Assembly: GCA_013398615.1 (NCBI GenBank)
Contig: VZSR01000520.1
Coordinates: forward strand, 21,875,265 to 21,939,264
DNA from: Brachypodius melanocephalos
Taxonomy: Eukaryota; Chordata; Aves; Passeriformes; Pycnonotidae
Reading direction: 5' to 3'
Length of the DNA: 64,000 nt
The notes beneath the pieces are model-generated. The model did not search any database. It worked only from the letters and a program-made list of their open reading frames with translations, and was not told the origin of the DNA. Both the position numbers and the translations under genes were made by a program. This document shows positions 38,867-52,911 of the stretch, one piece after another. The first letter of the stretch is position 1, and each line of letters starts with the position of its first letter.

Positions 38867-41800
38867 AGAAAGCTTTTTAAATTATGAAAAACTTGATTTC
38901 CTGTCAGTTAGTTTAAGGAACTAAATCAAGTGTAAATCTCACCAATTAACTCACTGCTTGCATATAAGTCTTAATCCATGCCAGTGGAGCACTGTGATAT
39001 TTAATTTTTTTTTTTTTTACAATCTGCATCATTATTTACAAATCCTTAAGTGTGGAAAGCTACAAAGCAACTGTAGGAACTATTTTTGATTGCAGCTGCT
39101 TTTGGTAACGTATCTTACCTGCATCAGGGGCTTCAGCTAATAAACAATTTAATTTTCTAGCCAGTTTTTCTTGCTATTTTTTTCCCCTCTTTTATGCTTC
39201 ATGGAAGGTAGAGGGCTGCCAGTGTTCTACCCTTCCAGCAGTGTATGCAATATCCTAGCCTACAAGCATATAATAGAAGTACTGCTTGTTCAAGTTAAAA
39301 TTATTGATTTGTTTGTCAAATTTAACACTTTTTTTTTTGTCTCCCAAGCTTTTAAAGTTTACTACCTAAGCCATTAAAGTTATCTGGCTCCTTAATTATT
39401 TTCCAAATTTCTTTGGCCATTGATTGGATACAGTATTAGTTTTGGAAACTGGAAGTCAGTTTTGTCAACTGAGAAAACAGTTTTTAGAAAAAGTAACTCT
39501 GTCAGAGAAATCTAATAGGTGTATAACTGTATTAGTTTAGAATTGAACAGGCTGAAATAGTTCATAAAATCCACATTGCTATTGGAAAGTGCTAGAAGAA
39601 GCATCTGCTCTTCCTTTTTAGTGCATTTCTTTTCAGCAGTACCTATAAACCATTCCATATGCCCATTACCCTAGTATCAGATGTAGGAGCCTAAAGCCTG
39701 CTTAGCTCATGCTTTATAACCTTGCAGTACCTTACAATCGCTGTTTCTCACCCTTGTTTCTCAGTAAGTATCTTCTATGAATATATAGGGATGCAAATTA
39801 ATAGCAAACTAATTCATATGCGGGGCGTAATTATTGTGTTACCAATTAATACTTATTTTCTCCAACATTTAAGTAAACTATGGATTACAAAAGTTAAAAA
39901 TTCTTCTTTTCCTAAAAGATGTGTTATAATTGGTATCAATATATTAGTAAAGATGCTTTTGCAAAGGTGCCTGAAGGTGCCATGCAGCCTGGCTGCTCCC
40001 TGGGTCATTGCAACACTGGGGCTTTCTAGAGATGTCTGACACTGCCTGTTCCAGCCCCTGCTGCTCTCCTCAGGGCAGAGGGGCAGCTCTGAGGGCTGGG
40101 CACATCAGGGAAGTCCCAGCTGGGTCTCCCAATGGTCTCTAGGATGTTCAGGGAAAGGCAAGAGCTGAGTGCTGTCAGAGCACTCAAGCTGGGGTGCTGT
40201 GGTCTTTCTGGTTTTGCTCATTTGTCAGATGGAATGTTATCTACAGTAATTGCATAAATGGATTAGTTGGAAATCTTATCTAAGCCTGTCCATGATATTT
40301 CAGATAAATAAGTGACTTTATATACTCTCTATGAGTTAATGCACATATTCATTTTTGCTGCTATGGACTTGAACTTAAAAATAACATATCACTTCCACTT
40401 TTGTTTTAGGATCCTTTAAAATAAAAATCACATATTGTTGACTTTTTTGTGGTCATTAGTAGTTTTGAATTACTGGCTTTATAAATTTCCTGTTACAGAT
40501 AAGGTAAAGCACCGTTACCACTTTTTGATCTGTAGACACATCACAAAAATCATATAGTCCTTACATAGATAGAGCTATTCACAAGTTTGCTTTTTTCAGT
40601 TGATTTATTAATCAAATGTATTTGTTACTTAGATGCTGCTTTATTTGTAGTTATTTACTAATGGAACCCCTTGCAATAAATAATCTTTAGGACTGATTGC
40701 TAAAAAGTAAAAATATAACCTATGTCTCAAGTATCAGACAAAAGAAAAATCTTTGGGTAAGTATTTTTCTGTGCAGAGTAAAAAATAAAATTATTTACAA
40801 TAGGCACATGCAGTTCTTCAATTTATTAGCTGCTTTTGCCCATGCTACCCATGCCTTGTGATTCATTGAGGTCTAAAAAATTGCTCCCAGAACATTTGAT
40901 ATACTGTTTTTATCCAATTAAGTCAATAATCACAAGGATTTGGAGTTCTCTGTTAATACTTCGTGGTTCAAAATTGGTCGATACTAACCTGTCAGCTCAA
41001 ATGGATTAATAGCTGGATGTCATTAGTAGGTTGTGGAAACACTCTTAATCCATTTTAGGATGAAACCAGACAGGTTAATTTAAATCATCTTAGCTGGGTT
41101 TCAATTAGCCTAAACCCACACTATGTACCCATAGTATGATGACATACACATGTGTCTTTTTAATCCATATTTCCTTCAACAGTTTCTTTCCCACATGCAT
41201 TAGTCAGCATCTCTCTTTTGAGAGCAAATGCCCTCCCATGTCTGTCAGCTGAGCAGTTCCACGCACTCATATCTGCACCCACTGCAATGAAATTATCAAA
41301 ACAGCATTATTAGTTCAAGCTGTTTCTGAAATTCTTTATAGGGAAGGCATCATAAAATTTATATGGAATTACATTCCAAAACATTCATTCATTATTTGAG
41401 CTAGGTTAGATTTAATCCTGACATCTAAGAAGTTATATTTGACAGAAGGAAACTGCATTTAAGTGTTACGAACTGTAGGGAAAGGTCTTTGCCTGGAATG
41501 TTTTTGTGTGCCTCCTTGGATATCAGTGAACCTATACACAGTAACTGAGAGTGGAGCAGGAGCATCATAACAGTGGAGAATGCATCAAAATGCAGGTTTC
41601 ATGTTCTGAGTATTTATGGAACAATATTAATTCTTCTGTCCCCTAATTAAAATGGCTTTACCCTATAGTAATTGTTGAAAATAATTTGCTACTCAAGCAA
41701 TTTACTGTTGTCATTTTGGGTAACATTCTAAGTTACTGTCCCCTTATTTACAAAGGGAAAATTTATTAGATTCATCCTGATCTCCCTCAACTCTGTATGA

Positions 41801-44800
41801 TCCTCCCTGTAGTGATGTGACATGGCCACACAGTTATAATGCCTACACTCAGAAGGCAGCACTTCAGACAACACAACCCTTTTGTTTGGTGATGGATCTC
41901 CCCTTTAGGCTCATCTCCTTTTATGCCCACCACCACTCTTAATCTGCTTTTGCTCTGTTATTGCACAATGATTCACTCAGTCATTAACCTTGTCACCACA
42001 GACACCTCGAGTCCCAGAGAGCAAAATGGTCACCGAGGAGACGACTCAGGAAACAGCTGAGGCTGAGTCCAGAGATATCTTCCGCACAATTAGATATAAG
42101 CCAGACATGAGAGGTCGCTTTTTGCAAACCCTTCATCATTTGAGGCCCAGCATTAAAAGACACCTGATTTTTAGTGTTTGACAGTGTTCAGCATAAGACA
42201 GCAAAGTAATCAAAACTCCTAAATTGTTAGTATAGCTTACATTTCATAATAGCTGACTGTTTTAGAGGAGCAAGGATAGATATTGAATGGATTTAGGAGA
42301 AGATAGAAAGAGAGAAAGAATGACCCAATAGCGTCACTGACTGATATAAACAGCAATCCTTAAATTTCAACTTGCTGTTGCTAAGTTTGTCCTGCTGTGA
42401 GTTTTCTGTCCTACTGGAAGATGATTCCTTTGACTGACCAAATGAACATTTTTGGATTATATGTACATAAACAAAAATTTGAAATTATACCTGCCTTCAG
42501 GAAGAGGGAAGTTTTTCCACTGGTTGTGATTCCAGGAGCCAACCAAACACTGGTGTTAGTATGGGACTCGACAAGGTAAGGCTCCCTTCATTTTCCAGTC
42601 CATGTGGAAATATATTTTCTCAGCATTGCAACCATCACCAGGTGATCCAAAACACAACGAAGTCTGATTCCTCAGAAGGAGGAATTTTGCAAGAGTCAGC
42701 ACTGCAAACATTATCCATCCCTTTTGGCCAGTTAGTAACAAGAGTCAAATTGCAAACCTTTATTAGCCCAACTTACTATCACGAAGGGAAAATTCAAATT
42801 TTTTGTCCTCAGTAAAATATTTTTGCAACTCTATAAAACTCTTTTCTGCTCCATCTCATCAATTCCATTGTATCTTTCTCCCTCTTCTTTATTGTAACTG
42901 GAAACAAAGAATCAATCTAAGAATCTTAATGATTTATTTTAATCTTGCATAATTTGAACGTTGGAACAAAATTTTAGTAAATTTAAAGAATTTTTAATAA
43001 CCTTCAGGCACAGAAACATTTGATTTGTTAAAAAAAATAGATTAAAATATGCTTATCAATGTCTGTCTTACTGCATAGTTCTGCAGTACTTTCTTTGGAT
43101 TAACAGTTGGGATGAGTTACATAGTCACAATACAAAATTTCAGAGTGCAAGGCCATGACACAATACACATTGTTTGAGAAGCTGCTCGTATTTTGTATTC
43201 TATATCTTTTAGAGTGTTCTCCCTTGGAGCACTGAGACAGTGCTTAGAGGATTTGTTAAAGAAGTTCCTGGAAGGGAAGTAAAACAGTATATAAAGTATT
43301 TTTAGGGTAGGGATTACTTTTTAGTTACTTCTGAGGAATATAACAAAGTCTAAACAAAAAAATGCTTCATGCTTTCTGAGACAGAAACAAATTAAAAGTT
43401 AGGATGCTAGATGCTTTTATTCCAATAGTAGTACATCTGGATCTCTTAATCCAAATGACATCGCTAAAGTGAACACCATATTTATATTCTTTAAATGTCT
43501 TTTGTTCTTTAAGGTTTTCCATACATAAGAATACTATGGAAATTATGAAAAAGCCTGACACCAAAATGAGTGTACAGTTTACTTATTTACATGTTTTATT
43601 TAATGTAAAAAGTAGGATGTTTTCAACCTCTTGACATGCAGTTAAGGTTTATGGTAACATTATTATGGCTGTGTTAAAAATACAAGAAAGCAAAACTTTC
43701 AGACTTTTTACTAGATCTTTTTAAGCAGTCTTCAAACTGAATGATATCTCTCAGTACTGAAGCATAATTATGTTCCAAACAAGACACAGCATGGTTTAGA
43801 GCACAAATAATCTCTTTTCAGTCATTTGTGGTCCTGTGCTAGGCCAACCTGACTCTGGACTATGTTTACTGGGAACCACAAGCCCTAAAGAGCATGGTGC
43901 TGAGATATCCCTATAACTTTAGGCTGTGACAGCAGAGTTCAACTTAGATTATTGGTTTGGGCATTTGGCCAACATTACTGGAGCTGCTGGCAACAACGAG
44001 AGGCAAAGAAATCAAGAGAAAAAGCAAGGAGTCAGTAATGAACCCTGGGGCTGGAGCAGAAACTAGTGACAGCAAGATATGATTGAAAAAGGTGGAGAAA
44101 CACCACTGCAACACTACTATGCTACACAATTTATAAGCGTTTTAAAATGTCTCCTTTTCATACAGAAAAAAATTTTGCATGCATTTATATTTTTAGGGAT
44201 GTGCACACACAATACACACATAAACAGAAATATATTGCTGCATAAATATTAATTTTTGCATTTAGTATCTAGAATATAAGGTGAAATTCCAAAAAGGGTT
44301 TTATATTAAATTCCCTGAAAAGTGTGTTGGTAGACATTTTTGAGAGGAAAACATAGTAAAATGGAAATTCTGAGCTACTGCAGTTTGCCAAGCTGTTCAG
44401 TTTTATTCAGGACATCTTAGGAACATATAAATAAAGACAAAGTGGCAAAATATCCAAGTGCTTTCAGATTTAAGGAAACAACATACATTCCCCCTGCCCG
44501 AGAAAACATTAATTTAAGAATTCTTACTGGCATCAGTGTTGATTTTGCTGGCAGACACTGAGTAAATAAGCTATAATGCTGTCTACAACATAAACTTTTA
44601 AGCCTAAAGTCTTAGCTTGCTGCTGTCAAATTCAAGGGCAAAGCTCCAGTAGACTTCACTGGAGCAGGGATGAAGTATGGGACTAAATAAAGTTCAAGCT
44701 AGCTTGAAATTCATTTTTAAGAAAAGCTAGAGATTCATTTTTATTGTTGTAATTGTTTCCTATATACAACTTTTCTCTACAAAAAGAGAAAAATTTCTGA

Positions 44801-46852
44801 GCATCTATATAGCATTTGTACCTTACTCAGTGCAGCAGTTTCCGTTTCTACCACCAACCTGTTTTCAGAATTCATTGAAGTAACTTTATTCTATTTGATT
44901 TGACAGTATATTTTTGACTTTTAGCCCCAAATTGCAGCTGTTTACTGTAAGATATGCATAAGAAATATGAAATTATTAAGACTACCAATTTCCCTTATAA
45001 TGCCTGCTAATCTACTTAACTGAATCCTTCTTTCTCTGATAATTTGCATTATCTGTTCATTTTTGTCTTCTAAACCAACATTTGTTGTGGGGCTTATAAA
45101 TTTTTTTCTCACCTTGTGTATTTTACCATGTTGAACTAACAGTCTTTGAATTTGTTATATATGTTAATTCCTAACTAGCTTTATATCCAGGGCTGGGTTG
45201 CTTTTGCAATTGCAGTTTTGTTTCTATTATCACCTATACCAATTCTAGTATTTTCATTTTTAGCTATACTTAAAAAAAAGCAATTTTTATAGCTTTAAAT
45301 CAAAACTAGAAATAAAAAAAGTCCATGAACAGCATGATCACAAATCCCTGTCCTCAGGGGCTTATTCAGTTCTTATTTTCTTTGTGTTCTGTTTTTCAGC
45401 TATTAACTGATCTTTTCTTTCTTGTAGACTCTCCCTTAGAAATTGTCTGATAAATTAGGAACTGATTTAAGAATAGCATTCAGTCTAATCTAGTACTTTT
45501 AAAAGGTACTTGATAAAAAACTTAATTTCAACTTTTGGAACTGCATATTACCCATCATCTGGTTTCCTCAATGAAAGCCTAAAATGGGACAGTTCCTTTT
45601 AACTTAAAAGTCTCATGAAATAGTAGAAAAGGTGATGCTTATTCCATTTACCTGAGAAACTAAATCCTTCACTTCTCACAAATTCAAAATGTTCATTGAT
45701 ATGCATGGAAATTTTTGCTCTGTGAAAATTGCAGGACAAGCCTTGATATGCACCACAATTTATAATACAAAGGTTAACTGAATGCCTTGTTCTCTATAAG
45801 AATAAATAACTGACCTGGTGTTTATCACTCAGAAACAGAAATGAAAGAGGTGTGTTACAGGCGTTGTTATAAGTTCCTTAAAAAGGCGTAAAATAAGTCA
45901 AACAAAAAGACACATGGTGTTTTTAGTATTGCTCTTTAAGAATGTACAGAAAAGGAATTAAATCAAATTGAGAAGCCTTTATCTCCTTCTTTATTCTAAA
46001 ACAAAATGGTGTTCACTGATTGATATAACTAAATGGTAGAGGGTCTGGGGAGTGGAACATTAACTAGAAATGAAACATCTAAAATATCTAGGAGATGGGA
46101 GAAAGCATAGCAAATATGCACAACATGAAAGAATTAGAACAGGCCACTGGACCAATCAGTTGATGAGTCCTTGAAATATGCCTTCAATTACACCTTCTGA
46201 GCTTAAACAATCACATATGCTACTTTTCTTCAGAGGGAAAAAAAAAAAAGGCTGGAACAATACATGCAGGGTTCCTCACTTCTTAGTATAGACAAAGTCC
46301 GCCTACGATATACTGTGCTGACAGGAGGATTGTTGTTCAGCAGGATGTTTGCCTCATCTGGCTGGTGAGATACTCTGCTTCTACTCACAACACCCTTCTG
46401 AAGGGCCTCCATTGACTAAACAAGGAGACAAGCCTTAGCTTGGGAGAAAAAAATATGGAAAAGGGAAAAAATTGTAACCCTTTTATTCCAAACCCTGCAC
46501 CTCACTTCACCCTCAGAGGTTTATTTATCCTTCTTTCTTCACTGCAGCAGGGAGGCAGTGTGAAACTCCCTTATTTCCCATGGAACAGCAAGTATTTCTT
46601 GATGAGACAGTAAAGTTCCACAGACAGGGCAGCCAAAGGATGAGAGTACAGTTACTGCCATTCCACTTCCTTAACCAGGTTTACAGGGGAAATATGACAG
46701 GTCTGCAAGATCCGCTTTTCCATTTCCTACTAAGACTTGTATAAAAACTCCTGCTACAACGTTGTAGATATAATGTAGACTACATAATGGAATCAGAACT
46801 ATTATAAAACTTATGCTTTTTCAGTTTTACTTGATTTAGAATTTTGCCAGAT

Positions 46853-46930
46853 TTGTTGACATGTTAAATGTCAATGCCAATGTTGACATATTGCCAATAT
46901 CAATATTAATATGTTGACATATTAAATAAT
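46853..46930. repeat. clustered degenerate TGTTGACATATT motif
   Basis: TGTTGACATGTT, TGTTGACATATTG and TGTTGACATATTAAAT occur within 80 bp, with related TGTCAATGCCAA and TTGCCAATATCAATATT between. The TGACA and TGTCA cores give partial inverted symmetry. Confidence 0.6.
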
Positions 46931-47722
46931 TCTCCCTATGTTTAAATTTTCTTTTCTTTTGAATGTCTTTGAAAATGTGTGAGAAAATGAGTACTCTTTT
47001 ACGCTGCTGATACTTATTGTTCAGTGGTTTATGCACCTCTTGTAGTAGACTAAAATTATATTATATCTTAACTAATTTTAGAAAATGAAAGGGTAGACAG
47101 ATTTTTATTTAATAAAATAGCTCAACTTTCAGTATTGTAAAATCTACTTAAGTACTATGTATTCTTAAGGGAATAAAGGGTAAAGCTGGCATTTAAGTAA
47201 AGTCCAGCCACAGAAGTATTATACTTTCTTTATAGGAATTTAGCATCTTATAAACTAATTAGCAACTATTAGAACACTTAAAAATGTCAAAAAATATTTT
47301 TCTGCTTTTACATAAACTTTTCCAAGCCTGTGCAGCCCTGGAGATTTTTATAAGATGTTGCTTGAAATTTGCAGAAACCTGCATTTTTCATGGTTATAGA
47401 GTCCCTCAGAAATAACCCTTATTTTAGAAGAGACAGAACATTTTGAAGTAGAATTTTACAATCTCCTAACAAATTATAGATTTTTAATGATATCAGATAG
47501 GTACATTTTTGATCTGAAGTATATAGGCTTGATAAACTCATTTGGCTATTTATATTTGCTAGCAGAGAGATAAAAAATATTAAATATGTGTCTGGGGCCT
47601 ACCACATACCCATTTTGCTTTTGCCTCCATAATCTGCTCTGCTTAAATTAACCAGTACTGGCCTGAGTACCACTAATAGAGACGGAATGAAAATGGGATT
47701 GTCCAGAGACCATCAGTGTCAT

Positions 47723-48150
47723 TGTTGAGACAGCCACTGCACTCAGAGTGCTTCAGTAAAAACTTCAGGGGGCTTCAAGCATCAGGACCTTGTTATACAA
47801 AAAGTCTTTCATACCTTTTCTATGCATCTTTCCAAGGCACAGCTCCACCAGCTCTGGCTCTTTCTCTCCTTCTTCTCTCTTCCTTCTGCAGTTCCAGATC
47901 ACTGCTTCCTGTCTGTCCCTCGTACAGTGGCTCACCTTATCTGTCCCTTGACCAACCTCCTGTCCCTTGACCAACCTCCTGTCCCTTTGTCCTCACAGCA
48001 CAACCAGCAAACCTCAACTGACTCTTCCTGGCTCACCTGCTCTTTATCACACCCTTAGCCTTGAGGGCAAGGCTGTTTCCACTCTTCAGTGATTAACACA
48101 GCTGCAAGGTATCAGCTGCAAGATTGTCTTTAGCACTATCTCTATCCACA
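47723..48150. mobile_element. solo LTR of an avian endogenous retrovirus (copy B)
   Basis: It is 428 bp from TGTTGAGACAGCC to CTCTATCCACA and clearly of the same family as 25935..26362, with the same ends and long shared segments (CACTGCACTCAGAGTGCTTC, GTCTTTCATACCTTTTCTAT). It differs by substitutions and compensating indels, including a tandem duplication of 19 bp (47941..47978). The flanks TGTCAT and CGTCAG share GTCA and may be an eroded target duplication. No viral coding sequence is present. Confidence 0.8.
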
Positions 48151-48928
48151 CGTCAGTAGCTTAGGAGAATCACAGGTGGATCTCCTTTTAGATGCTGAAG
48201 ACTTCTACAGTGGCACCCACACTTCACTCTGGAAGTCAGCAGTTTGGGCTTTTTTCATTGATCTGTTCACTACCTCTCTGCTGGCCTGCAGAGATGCAGT
48301 GCGTTTGGAAAATTTGAACTTCAATGAGTGCCCATAAAATTTTCCATACCCTCTCAATTTTATTTTCTGCTTTATTTCAGGACCTGAACTCTTGTAATAT
48401 TCCCACTACGCATATCAGTTTTCTTCTGGGTCTCCTTTCTTCTTCACATAAAAAAATATTTAGATTACAGGGTGTCGTTTCTTTCTCACACAAAATTATT
48501 TAGCTCACAGGGTATTACATGAGGTACAGAGGAGGTCAAAGCCAACTGCCCAGTAGTGTGACTGCAGTGACAAAAGCAGTGTGAACACAACCAGCACTTT
48601 CTTTTCTCATGGAAAAAGGACCAGTTTTCCCTGCAGGTGATCCAAAACAACAATGTGAAGCCCACCTTCTTTCCTCACACTGATTTTACACAGATTCCAA
48701 AATCAAAGACCTGTGTATTAAAAAGGGTACTTGGAGTTCCCAGTGGTTGTTACCTTGTGGCATACTTACTGTCTGGTAAGGATAAACCATATCTTTGTAG
48801 GGCAGATCAGGATTACGGTATTATTTTCTCAGAGAGTTAAGAATTATCAACGTAGTCAAGCTCAACTGCAAGGTGCATTGCTGTTGCTATTTTCACGTAG
48901 GTTAAATGGCCTATATAAAGAAAATGAA

Positions 48929-48979
48929 AAAACCCAACCAACCAACCAACTAACCAACCAAAAAAACCCACCAACCAAG
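48929..48979. repeat. (CCAA)n-rich simple repeat
   Basis: ACCAACCAACCAACTAACCA and related units. Confidence 0.85.
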
Positions 48980-49386
48980 CAAAAATGCCAAACTAAAACA
49001 CAACAGAAAGAAGGCAATGTTCCAATAGAAAGGAGAATCAGAAAACAAATATCCCATTCCTTATTACCATGCCAAAAGAAGCACACAATGATTGCTTTGA
49101 TATACAAACACCTGTGTAAAATGGAATAGTCCTACTACACTGAACTGTCTGATAAATAACCATCTCACAGAAAATCACACAGCTTGAATAATACTTTGGA
49201 AATCCCTAATTTTATTTTTTAACTCTCTATTTTCTTGTAAGAAGCACTGTGTAAATGACAAATATTCCTACAATCAATGAGAAATTTCTAAGGAGCCTTC
49301 ACAAGGCCTAGGAATCTGAAGTTTTGATTTATCCTAAGACATTATGATTCTCTGCAACTGTAAACCTCAGTTTATTTTGCCTAAAC

Positions 49387-49432
49387 ATTAAGAAAAAAAA
49401 AAAAAGAGAAAAAAAGGAGTGAGAGAGAGCAA
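49387..49432. repeat. A/G-rich low-complexity tract
   Basis: An A run is followed by GAGAAAAAAAGGAGTGAGAG. Confidence 0.8.
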
Positions 49433-49868
49433 GGATGAGATTAAGAAGAGAGTGGTAGGCAACTATACAGAAAACAACCTTTTCCCCCTTCAAACTACAG
49501 AAATTACATGTCCTTTGGCATACACTTTTTCAAGTGTTACTTAATTAAAATAAATGAGAAACATTCAAGTTAAATTTAGCATAACAAATTATATTAGCTT
49601 CATGATATGATAAGAACATATATTACTGTTTCCAACACTTTTTCTGGTGGATTTATTCTGTTGTGTGAACATCATTCTTGCTCTTCATTTTAGGAAAGGA
49701 ATTTATCTTATTGCTATTTAAATCCTTTTCAGATAAAAGAGAACATTTAGATAAACATATTTTATTATGCTGTCTCTATAACTGAATTTTACTACACTGT
49801 GCTTTGAGAAGTGCATTCATGTAAGGCATTGTAAGAGTTATAACTTTGGAGAGGTTTTGCATATTTTG

Positions 49869-49894
49869 ATTGGTCTCAATAATATGAGACCAAT
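49869..49894. repeat. perfect inverted repeat, 10-bp arms
   Basis: ATTGGTCTCA, a 6-nt spacer ATAATA, then the exact reverse complement TGAGACCAAT. Confidence 0.9.
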
Positions 49895-50906
49895 ATTATA
49901 ACACGTGTATATCTTCCCATCGTGGGAAACTATGTTCATTTTAAGAATAAAAGAAGAAAAACAACCCCTGGTTATTACAGAAATAATTTATCTAGATTAT
50001 AAATCAGATTTTTATTCATAAATGTAGGACATGCTTTTGCAAAATAATTATAAACTATTCTCATAGCTGCAGGGTTTTATTTCTTATACTTTTTTGTCCC
50101 AGTAGATGAATATCAAACTTTCTTAGTGTACCTACAAAAATAAAATTCAGCTGCTTAAAAAGATAAAAACTCATCCGATACAGAATTTAAGGTCACCTCA
50201 ATAAGGTGTATTTTTAAACTCTGGCATGCCAAATAAATATTTCCTATTTATTTTTAATAAATTCCTATATTTATATTCCTAACTATATTAATAAACAGAT
50301 TTTTTCCTCTTTTTAGTCCTTTATTGAAATTTGCACTATGAAAAATGAATGCATTAGTTTAAGAGAAGAAAGGCATCAATAGGATTATGTACTTTGTCTT
50401 ATCTATTTGCAGAAAGTCATTCAGATGGAGGGGAAATTCTGTTAAAGAATTCCTCAGTGTTTAAAAGAAGAGAGCTACTTGATAATGTGTATGACAGAAA
50501 AATATCTGGTTTAGACTTAAATTTGACTTTTTAGGGCAGTATGAATTACATAGTATGAAAAACATGCATAGCATCAGCAGATATATTGCATATTTATTAT
50601 ATGTTGTACAAGTTGATTTGCACTCACTAGTTATAACTTATATTCTAATGTCTTCTAATATTTTAAGATTTGTAGATGTCCCACTGGGAAGTGAATTCTT
50701 TCACAGGCTGAGATACAAAGTCAGGAAGACTCTTCAAGGAGGCTGTAAAGATATCTTTTTTATCCCACTGACTATGTAGAAAATTTAGATGTTCAGTCCA
50801 GAAGAGGTAATTCAGGTGCCATCTAAAATTTAGGCAGTGCTAAAGGGCCTGAGTAAGGTGAAATGACTCCTAAGAAGTAAAAGAAGCTCCTTAGCAGCCC
50901 TATTCT

Positions 50907-51001
50907 TAAAAAAAAAAATCAAAACAAAACAAAAACCAAAAACCAAAACCAAAACCAAAACAAAAAAACAAAACAAAACAAAAAAAACCAAAAAAAAACA
51001 C

Positions 51002-51033
<32 letters not shown>

Positions 51034-51095
51034 GTCATACAAAACCACCAGAAGCCACTAACCAACCAAAAAAAACCCAAAACCCAAAACAAACA
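50907..51095. repeat. A-rich (CAAAA/CCAAAA)n low-complexity repeat
   Basis: About 190 bp built of A runs with C or CC spacers. The K/F-rich translations across it are artefacts. Confidence 0.9.
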
Positions 51096-52112
51096 AAAAC
51101 CCAACAGCCAGGTAAAGGCTGTCTTTACTGTGCCAAAAGGGAGCATGAATTTGGTAAAAAGGATTTGGCCATTCTGGAAGCCCAAAACAATTGCTTTCCT
51201 TTAATCCAGAAAGCATTTTAAAAGTTGCATGTCCATAGTAAAAAAATATGCTCGAGCACAATATCCAGACCTATCCCTGGTGCAAAACGGGAGAGAAACA
51301 TAGTAATAAATTGAATTAATAAGTAAAAATAATGAATATACACCCTAGACCTATCAAAATTGTTAATACATTTATTGAACTATAATTAGAAAAGAAAGAT
51401 TGCATATCTACAAGCAACAGGAGCCTAGTTGGGATAGAGGAGAAAGTTGAGTCTTTTATTTTCTCTCTAGATATCTCAAAAGACAATTGGATCATTTCAA
51501 ATACAAGTAGCATAAAACAAGGTGAATTCCTTCATCTCAAAAATGCTATGCCTTTGAACACCTACATATCTGTTGAATAACAGTCCAAAATGGTAAATTT
51601 TCTGCTAATAAGAAATATCTGAGAGTTCATATATCATGAATCAATGTTTCAACCGTTCCGTTGGTTTTCAAGAATGATTCCAAATACTGATGCTATACCC
51701 ACGTGTATCTCTTGTAAAATAATTCAGTTATTTGAATAGTTTTTCATCTGGGGAATTTAGGTTTTCGTGGAACTGCTTTATTAAGAGTTTCTGCATTTTT
51801 TTTTCCTTTCACTTCCAAGTCAACAGTCTGAAATGATAGAAGAGGTGGTGAATTAAGATAATCACTATTTCTTGGTCTGTGTGAATGCTTAAAATCATCT
51901 TCCTTAATGATTTGGTTTCTCACAAAAAAAAAAAAAAATAGGAAAACAAAGATTTTAAGCTGGAATTGTCCACGATTATAAAGTGAGTAAAATGAGACAT
52001 AAGGAGAAAACCATAGGACTTGATTTGCAAACAAGCAGAGTATTCATTTGGAGCTGCTATTTTTGAAATTGTTAAGTCACGGGATTTTTTAAACAACACT
52101 GTTGACCTTTTA

Positions 52113-52132
52113 TTTTTTTTTTTTTTTTTTTT
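52113..52132. repeat. poly-T tract
   Basis: A run of 20 T residues. Confidence 0.9.
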
Positions 52133-52911
52133 GAAACAAATAAATTACAGAGAAAATCTCCCTAGTGCAGCCATGCTTTTGTAATCAGGAGAGTGATCAA
52201 ACTGTGCACAGCAAGAAAATATAGCATCTTAAATTTCTGTCACAAAAATTTCAGGATAAATGCTAAATATACTGAAACCATGAGTTTTTTCTTTTGGCAA
52301 CACAAATTTCCTAAATAAAGTAGCTAAGCAAATTTCAGTAAGTTCTGAATATTTTAAACAAAATATTTGTGAAACTTGGGAACCCTTTGGAAACTATTTC
52401 TCTGGTATTATATTTGCCTCCAAGATAAAACAAATGCATGAATCTTTGCAGTCAGAAAAAGGATAGAGACAGAAAACTGATATTTGCTCAGAAAAAGATT
52501 AATAATAATTAAAAAACCCTTCCAAATGAAATCTTGAAATAATATAAACATGCCAATCAATTTTTAACAAAGATAAATATTTTGTGTGGAAAACCATTAT
52601 ATCTAATATATAGAATTATATACCTATGTTAATCAGAATAATGTAAAAAAGCATAAATATAAACAGAAAAATAAACTGTAGTCAATAAAGCTCCTTGAAA
52701 TTGTGAAATGTATTTTTGAGCCTGATAATATCGATAAAGCTACTTTGCCTCATTTGATCTCAAACCTGAAAAAAAAAATCAGAAATAAGCCTGTTCTGCC
52801 CAGTAATTTTTTAGTTTATGAGACGGGATTCCTAATCAAAAATTTTCTGGTTTGTGTTTCATCATGCCACCACAGGTAGGCAGTACCTGTAACATTAGCA
52901 CAGAAGAAAAT

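Larger units (their letters stand above)
35619..47722. other. intergenic sequence
   Basis: This is a long stretch with no recognised gene or RNA. Less AT-rich blocks occur at about 35800..36070 and 39960..40210, an AT microsatellite at 38849..38866, and a set of TGTTGACAT-like motifs at 46853..46930. The open frames are short and without family features. Confidence 0.6.
48151..52911. other. intergenic sequence
   Basis: No gene was recognised. Simple repeats (48929..48979, 49387..49432, 50907..51095), a 20-nt T run and a perfect hairpin (49869..49894) are present. Confidence 0.6.

Noticed and set aside
25935..48150. The two 428-bp LTRs as ends of a single provirus
   Set aside because: They are 21 kb apart, each has its own flanking sequence, and the first is flanked by both halves of a CR1. 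No viral genes lie between them.
50830..51185. Phe/Leu-rich minus-strand frames resembling membrane proteins
   Set aside because: They are translations of an A-rich (CAAAA)n repeat.
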